A DNA stretch of 64,000 bases. It comes from Burkholderia sp. Bp9142. GTDB lineage: Bacteria > Pseudomonadota > Gammaproteobacteria > Burkholderiales > Burkholderiaceae. Below, one piece after another: positions 59,338 through 64,000 of the stretch. The notes under the pieces are model-generated. The model was not told the DNA's origin. It worked only from the letters and a program-made list of their open reading frames with translations, and made no database searches. Position 1 is the first letter of the stretch. Every line of letters begins with the position of its first letter. A program made the position numbers and the translations under genes. The stretch is from contig NZ_QTPP01000026.1 in NCBI RefSeq assembly GCF_003853415.1, forward strand, positions 48,534-112,533. Direction: 5' to 3'.

Positions 59338-59658
59338 ATGAAACATCTCATTTCTTCCGCGTCGCTTGCCGCCACGATCGCTCTCGCGTTTGCATTGGGC
59401 GCGTGCGCGACGCAGCCGCCCACCCCTCTCCCGCCCGATGTCGCCGGGCAGGACACGCAGGGTGCACAGACCGCCCAGGCCGCGCCGCCGATGGTCGGCG
59501 GCGATCGCGACGCGCACGGCTGCATCGGCTCGGCGGGCTACTCATGGTGCGAGCAGACGCAGCAATGCGAGCGGCCGTGGGAACTCGCGAAGGCGCGCGG
59601 CTTCGCGAATTCGGCGCAGGGGTACGAGCAGTTCTGCCGGAACGGCGGAGCAAAGTGA
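59338..59658 (+). CDS. Small Cys-containing lipoprotein
   Basis: 106 residues. Lipoprotein signal ATIALAFALGAC with Cys23. The mature part starts with a Pro/Gln-rich stretch and ends in a small domain, HGCIGSAGYSWCEQTQQCER followed by PWELAKARG, with four Cys in total. This motif occurs in small envelope lipoproteins of uncertain role (possibly enzyme-inhibitor-like). Alternative longer frame upstream is rejected because the signal begins at this ATG. Confidence 0.8.
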   Translation: MKHLISSASLAATIALAFALGACATQPPTPLPPDVAGQDTQGAQTAQAAPPMVGGDRDAHGCIGSAGYSWCEQTQQCERPWELAKARGFANSAQGYEQFCRNGGAK

Positions 59659-59707
59659 AGTGATGTGACCGGGTCGCGGTGCAACGCCGCGACTCGATGA
59701 AGTGCAT

Positions 59708-59734
59708 GCGCGACGCGCGACATGCGCGTCGCGC
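59708..59734. terminator. Hairpin downstream of the lipoprotein gene
   Basis: A perfect 11 bp stem GCGCGACGCGC / GCGCGTCGCGC with loop GACAT, followed by GCGTTTCG. It lies about 50 bp after the stop and probably ends that transcript. Confidence 0.55.
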
Positions 59735-60192
59735 GCGTTTCGCCCCGCTGATCCCGACCGTTTTTCCCGTTCCGCGCACCGTCATTCCGGAAACCCGGAC
59801 ACGCAAAAAACCCCACGAAAACAAGGATATTCCGCGCCTGCGACACGGCAATCGAGTTCGGTTATATTACGCGCCCCTTGCCATCCCGCCCCCGCGGAAC
59901 GCATTGCGCGCGGCCGCTTTCGACACGGTCCGAGGCGCCGTCCGGCGAGGCCTGCGGCAAGGGCCTGCGCGCCCGTCGCACGACCGTGAAGCCTGTGATT
60001 GCATGAGCGCATGAAGCCGATCCGAAGGTGTCCTTCGCAACGGCTTCGCGTGCGCAAATGCAACGTCGAACGCGGTCGGTCCGGAATTCCGGATTCGCGA
60101 TCCGGATCTCCGGATGCGCGAGCCGGTTGCGATTCCGCATCGGCCGGGCGGCATGGCAAACCGATGCATCCAAGTTGAAAAAGGGATCTGCT
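59735..60192. promoter_or_regulatory. Long leader region before mqo
   Basis: About 460 bases without a credible gene. A TATATT near 59863-59868 could be a -10 box, which would give mqo a leader of some 320 nt. The last part has AAGGGAT before the GTG start. Confidence 0.35.
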
Positions 60193-61836
60193 GTGATCAA
60201 AACGTTACGGGTAATACTGTCGGCGCTCGCGCTGTGCGTCGCCGCGTCGTCCGCGCACGCCGCCGATACGAAGAAGGTCGACGTCCTGCTGGTAGGCGGC
60301 GGCATCATGAGCTCGACGCTCGGCGTGTGGCTGCACGAGCTTCAGCCCGACTGGTCGATGACGATGGTCGAGCGCCTCGACGGCGTCGCGCTGGAAAGCT
60401 CGAACGGCTGGAACAACGCGGGCACCGGCCACTCGGCGCTCGCCGAACTGAACTACACGCCGGAGAAGGCGGACGGCAAGATCGACATCTCGAAGGCGAT
60501 CGAGATCAACGAGTCGTTCCAGATCTCGCGCCAGTTCTGGGCGTGGCAGGTCAAGCAGGGCGTGCTGAAGAACCCGCATTCGTTCATCAACTCGACGCCG
60601 CACATGAGCTTCGTGTGGGGCGACGACAACGTCCGCTTCCTGAAGAAGCGCTACGACGCGCTGCAGGCGAGCCCGCTGTTCCGCGGGATGCAGTATTCGG
60701 AAGACTACGACCGGATCAGGCAGTGGGTGCCGCTGATGATGGAAGGCCGCGACCGTAACCAGAAGGTTGCGGCGACGTGGACGCCGATCGGCACCGACGT
60801 GAACTTCGGCGAGATCACGCGCCAGTTCGTCGGCTACCTGAAGACGCAGCCGAACTTCACGCTGTCGCTGTCGAGCGAAGTGCGCGAGATCACGCGCAAC
60901 GCGGACGGCACGTGGCACGTGTCGTGGGTGAAGCTGCATTCGGATGAACCGCCGCAGGCCGTCGACGCGAAGTTCGTGTTCATCGGCGCGGGCGGCGGTG
61001 CGCTGCACCTGCTGCAGGCGTCGGGCATCCCCGAGGCGAAGGATTACGGCGCGTTCCCGGTCGGCGGCTCGTTCCTCGTGACCGACAACCCCGAGGTCGT
61101 GAAGCGTCACCTCGCGAAGGCGTACGGCAAGGCGTCGGTCGGCTCGCCGCCGATGTCGGTGCCGCACCTCGACACGCGGATCATCGACGGCAAGAAGATC
61201 ATCCTGTTCGGGCCGTTCGCGACGTTCTCGACCAAGTTCCTGAAGAACGGTTCGTACTTCGACCTCGCGAAGAGCACCAACCTGCACAACGTCGCGCCGA
61301 TGATGCGCGTGGGCGTCGACGAATTCCCGCTGGTCCAGTACCTCGCCGGCCAGCTGATGCTGTCCGACGACGACCGCTTCAACGCGCTGAAGGAATATTT
61401 CCCGGACGCGAAGAAGGAAGACTGGCGCCTGTGGCAGGCCGGCCAGCGCGTGCAGATCATCAAGCGCGACCCGAAGAAGGGCGGCGTGCTGAAGCTCGGC
61501 ACCGAGATCGTCAGCGCGCAGGACGGCAGCATCGCGGGCCTGCTCGGCGCGTCGCCGGGCGCGTCGACGGCCGCGCCGATCATGCTGAACCTGATGCAGA
61601 AGGTGTTCAAGGACAAGGTCGCGACGCCCGAATGGCAGCAGAAGATCCGCCAGATCGTGCCGAGCTACGGCACGAAGCTGAACGACAGCCCGGCGAAGGT
61701 CGTCGAGGAATGGACCTATACGAGCGACGTGCTGCAACTCTCGCCGCCGCCGAAGATCGACCTGACGGCGCCGTCGCAAGCGACGGGCTCCGCCCCGGCG
61801 AGCCCCGCGAAGGCAGCGGCCGACATGGCGCTGTAA
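60193..61836 (+). CDS. mqo: Malate:quinone oxidoreductase
   Basis: 547 residues from GTG at 60193 (AAAAAGGGATCT before it). FAD-binding VDVLLVGGGIMSSTLGVWL, then MVERLDGVALESSNGWNNAG, TGHSALAELNYTP, FIGAGGGALHLLQASGIPE and the late SIAGLLGASPGASTAAPIML. It oxidises malate to oxaloacetate and passes electrons to quinone, an alternative to NAD malate dehydrogenase. Unusual is an N-terminal signal-like sequence (TLRVILSALALCVAASSAHA), because Mqo usually sits at the inner face of the membrane without one. Confidence 0.93.
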   Translation: MIKTLRVILSALALCVAASSAHAADTKKVDVLLVGGGIMSSTLGVWLHELQPDWSMTMVERLDGVALESSNGWNNAGTGHSALAELNYTPEKADGKIDISKAIEINESFQISRQFWAWQVKQGVLKNPHSFINSTPHMSFVWGDDNVRFLKKRYDALQASPLFRGMQYSEDYDRIRQWVPLMMEGRDRNQKVAATWTPIGTDVNFGEITRQFVGYLKTQPNFTLSLSSEVREITRNADGTWHVSWVKLHSDEPPQAVDAKFVFIGAGGGALHLLQASGIPEAKDYGAFPVGGSFLVTDNPEVVKRHLAKAYGKASVGSPPMSVPHLDTRIIDGKKIILFGPFATFSTKFLKNGSYFDLAKSTNLHNVAPMMRVGVDEFPLVQYLAGQLMLSDDDRFNALKEYFPDAKKEDWRLWQAGQRVQIIKRDPKKGGVLKLGTEIVSAQDGSIAGLLGASPGASTAAPIMLNLMQKVFKDKVATPEWQQKIRQIVPSYGTKLNDSPAKVVEEWTYTSDVLQLSPPPKIDLTAPSQATGSAPASPAKAAADMAL

Positions 61837-61867
61837 CGCGTCCGGCCCCGTTTTTCCGCGCGAACGC

Positions 61868-61895
61868 ACGGCCGCCCTCCGGGGCGGCCGTTTTT
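61868..61895 (+). terminator. Rho-independent terminator after mqo
   Basis: A 10 bp perfect stem ACGGCCGCCC / GGGCGGCCGT with a TCCG loop continues into TTTT. It lies 32 bp after the mqo stop. Confidence 0.9.
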
Positions 61896-61940
61896 CATGG
61901 CGGACGGGGCAGCACCGCGCGCATCGACCGGCGGCGCGCT

Positions 61941-62044
61941 CGCCGGTGGTCCTCGCCGGTGGTCCTCGCCGGTGGTCCTCGCCGGTGGTCCTCGCCGGTG
62001 GTCCTCGCCGGTCGTCCTCGCCGGTCGTCCTCGCCGGTCGTCCA
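61941..62044. repeat. 13 bp tandem repeat (eight units)
   Basis: Unit CGCCGGTGGTCCT: five copies, then three variants CGCCGGTCGTCCT (the last ends CCA). A second degenerate array, CTACCGATAGCCCG, follows at about 62088-62115. Copy number should vary between strains. Confidence 0.9.
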
Positions 62045-62299
62045 CTGCCGGGCTACCCACTGCCGATATCCCACCGCCGATAGCCCGCTACCGATAGCCC
62101 GCTACCGATCGTCCGCTGCCGGCCACCCGCATCCGCTAGAATTGCGGGCACGCGCGACGCTGTCGCCCCCGATCCACCATCCGCATCGACGCGGTCCACG
62201 CGACCGCCGGTGCGGCCCGCGCCCGAGCCGCGCGAGCGCCGCACACCGTTGCCGCGCCCGCCGGGCGCGCCACCAACCGAATTCAGCTGGAGAAAAACC

Positions 62300-62497
62300 G
62301 TGTTTACCTGCCGAAACCAGAGCTGCGGCACGCAGTGGGAGCAGTCCGACGTCGTCATCAAGGACGAGGGCCAGGGGCTGCTGTTCCGCTGCCCGCTGTG
62401 CGGCGCGCGCAACTATCTCGAACGCTTCGAGGCCGAAGACGGCACGATCGTCTACGAGCAGATGGCAGGCCGTCCTTACCTCGGAGACCTGGAATGA
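62300..62497 (+). CDS. Small zinc-ribbon protein
   Basis: 65 residues from GTG at 62300, with GGAG in front. Two Cys pairs, FTCRNQSCG and FRCPLCGARNYLERF, form a rubredoxin-like zinc knuckle. The stop overlaps the DbpA start (ATGA), so it is cotranscribed with the helicase. It may bind RNA or act as a small adaptor; the role is unproven. Confidence 0.8.
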   Translation: MFTCRNQSCGTQWEQSDVVIKDEGQGLLFRCPLCGARNYLERFEAEDGTIVYEQMAGRPYLGDLE

Positions 62498-63891
62498 CCC
62501 AGCCGACCGCCACGCCCTTCAGCGCGCTATCGCTGACGCCCGCCGTGCTTGCGAACCTCGCGCAGCTCGGCTACGTCGACATGACGCCGATCCAGGCCGC
62601 GAGCCTGCCGATCGCACTGGCCGGCCACGACCTGATCGCGCAGGCGAAGACGGGCAGCGGCAAGACCGCCGCGTTCTCGCTCGCGCTGCTGGCGCGCCTC
62701 GATACCCGCAGCTTCGACGTGCAGGCGATGATCCTGTGCCCGACGCGCGAACTCGCCGACCAGGTCGCTCAGGAAGTGCGCCGCCTCGCGCGCGCCGAGG
62801 AAAACGTGAAGGTGCTGACGCTGTGCGGCGGCACGCCGATGCGCCCGCAGGCGCAGAGCCTCGAGCACGGCGCGCATATCGTCGTCGGCACGCCGGGCCG
62901 CATCATGGATCACCTCGACCGCGGCAACCTGAAGCTCGACGCGCTGAACACGCTCGTGCTCGACGAAGCCGACCGGATGCTCGACATGGGCTTCTTCGAC
63001 GACATCGCGAAAGTCGCGCGGATGTGCCCGACGACGCGCCAGACGCTGCTGTTCTCCGCGACCTATCCGGACGGCATCGCGAAGCTGAGCCAGCAGTTCC
63101 TGCGCAACCCGAAGGAAGTAAAGCTCGAGGAGCGCCACGACAACAGCAAGATCCGCCAGCGCTTCTACGAAGTGACGGAAACCGAGAGGCTGCACGCGGT
63201 CGGCCAGTTGCTGAACCACTACCGGCCGGTGAGCACGATCGCGTTCTGCAACACCAAGCAGCAATGCCGCGACCTGCTCGACGTGCTGCACGCGCAGGGC
63301 TTCCACGCGCTCGCGCTGCACGGCGAACTCGAACAGCGCGAGCGCGACCAGGTGCTGATCCAGTTCGCGAACCGCAGCTGCTCGGTGCTGGTCGCGACCG
63401 ACGTCGCCGCGCGCGGGCTCGACATCGCGCAGCTCGAGGCGGTGATCAACGTCGACGTGACGCCCGACCCCGAAGTGCACGTGCACCGCATCGGCCGCAC
63501 CGGCCGCGCGGACCAGGAAGGCTGGGCGCTGAGCCTCGCCAGCATGGACGAGATGGGTCGCGTCGGCGCGATCGAGCAGGCGCAAAAGCGCGACGTCGAA
63601 TGGCATCCGCTCGCGGAACTGAAGCCGGCCGGCAACGACACGCTGCTGCCGCCGATGGAAACGCTGCAGATCCTCGGCGGGCGCAAGGACAAGATCCGCC
63701 CGGGCGACGTGCTCGGCGCGCTGACCGGCGATGCCGGATTCGACGGCAAGCAGGTCGGCAAGATCAACGTGACCGAGTTCTCGACCTATGTCGCGATCGA
63801 GCGCGGCGTCGCACGCGACGCGCTGCGCAAGCTCAATGCGGGGAAGATCAAGGGCAAGCGGGTCAAGGTCCGGTTGATGGACGAGGAGTGA
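62494..63891 (+). CDS. dbpA: ATP-dependent RNA helicase DbpA
   Basis: 465 residues. DEAD-box motifs in order: FSALSLTPAV (Q motif region), AQAKTGSGKT (I), PTRELADQ (Ia), GTPGRIMDH (Ib), VLDEADRML (II, DEAD), FSATYP (III), VATDVAARGLDI (V) and HRIGRTGR (VI). The C-terminal 75 residues (KIRPGDVLGALTGDAGFDGK, VAIERGVARDALRKLNAG) are the DbpA RNA-binding domain that recognises hairpin 92 of 23S rRNA. It works in large-subunit assembly. Confidence 0.95.
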   Translation: MTQPTATPFSALSLTPAVLANLAQLGYVDMTPIQAASLPIALAGHDLIAQAKTGSGKTAAFSLALLARLDTRSFDVQAMILCPTRELADQVAQEVRRLARAEENVKVLTLCGGTPMRPQAQSLEHGAHIVVGTPGRIMDHLDRGNLKLDALNTLVLDEADRMLDMGFFDDIAKVARMCPTTRQTLLFSATYPDGIAKLSQQFLRNPKEVKLEERHDNSKIRQRFYEVTETERLHAVGQLLNHYRPVSTIAFCNTKQQCRDLLDVLHAQGFHALALHGELEQRERDQVLIQFANRSCSVLVATDVAARGLDIAQLEAVINVDVTPDPEVHVHRIGRTGRADQEGWALSLASMDEMGRVGAIEQAQKRDVEWHPLAELKPAGNDTLLPPMETLQILGGRKDKIRPGDVLGALTGDAGFDGKQVGKINVTEFSTYVAIERGVARDALRKLNAGKIKGKRVKVRLMDEE

Positions 63892-63899
63892 CCGCAAGC

Positions 63900-63925
63900 G
63901 GCGCGGCTGCCCCCGCAGCCGCGCC
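63900..63925 (+). terminator. Hairpin after dbpA
   Basis: Perfect 11 bp stem GGCGCGGCTGC / GCAGCCGCGCC with a CCCC loop, 9 bp after the stop. No T-run follows, so the efficiency is unclear. Confidence 0.6.
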
Positions 63926-64000
63926 CCGCGGCACAACCCCCCCAACACCCCCCGGACGGATAGCCCCCCGCGGCCGGCACCCGCCCGAAAGAGGCAAAGG

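Overview
The window is a high-GC, gene-dense piece of a Burkholderia genome, most likely from the Burkholderia cepacia complex and most likely its second chromosome. The main evidence is recognisable genes: an ACC deaminase with its Lrp-type regulator (acdR/acdS), the AtsT/AtsR phosphorelay (catalytic residues fall at or near the numbering known for B. cenocepacia: H245 in AtsR, D208 in AtsT), and the three PA-IIL-type lectins BclA, BclC and BclB. No rRNA, tRNA, CRISPR array, insertion sequence or prophage was seen.

Layout. 0-1.4 kb: acdR (cut by the window edge) and acdS, divergent. 1.8-13.8 kb: a signalling block with a BvgS-like hybrid kinase, its NarL/FixJ regulator, a second hybrid kinase whose receiver lacks the phosphoacceptor Asp, a broken Sel1 lipoprotein gene and the atsT-oxidoreductase-atsR operon. 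13.8-31.2 kb: ordinary accessory metabolism (YjbQ, thioredoxin, DUF2322, AzlCD with an Lrp regulator, SurE, SDR, cupin, carbamoylase, PLP decarboxylase with ArsR, LysR/aldo-keto reductase, MocR/GNAT), plus a HigBA-like toxin-antitoxin pair beside a LysE remnant. 31.2-36.9 kb: repeat-rich, with a TlpA-like fusion, a SymE-like gene with an HTH partner, a RES-domain toxin and a SurA/PrsA-like isomerase, separated by copies of an intergenic repeat element. 36.9-49.7 kb: one tightly overlapping ten-gene Wzx/Wzy-type exopolysaccharide operon (priming transferase, Wza, Wzb, Wzc, two glycosyltransferases, a pyruvyl transferase, Wzx, a Tat-exported GH71 glucanase, Wzy). 50.6-53.7 kb: the bclACB lectin operon, bracketed by two copies of the same repeat. 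53.8-64 kb: LytM/M23 protein, MscS channel, LivK-type binding protein, acetylpolyamine amidohydrolase with an Lrp regulator, small lipoprotein, malate:quinone oxidoreductase, a zinc-ribbon protein and the DbpA RNA helicase.

Together the genes suit a plant- and surface-associated lifestyle: lowering of plant ethylene precursor (acdS), control of biofilm and secretion (ats), and a matrix consisting of a pyruvylated exopolysaccharide plus sugar-binding lectins encoded next door.

The least explained signal is a family of composite intergenic elements: five clear copies and one degenerate one. Each has a near-palindromic 16-18 bp motif (core ATCAG-N6-CTGAT or variants), followed at about 35-250 bp by a roughly 100-145 bp block. 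The block has conserved inner boxes (CGCAT..GGCAGCGT and GGCCGCGCCCACCG) but changing outer arms that remain complementary. That pattern suggests selection for a folded structure. Two or three copies also sit next to Rho-independent terminators with no gene in front of them, so small RNAs are possible. All statements come from reading the sequence by eye; no database search was run.
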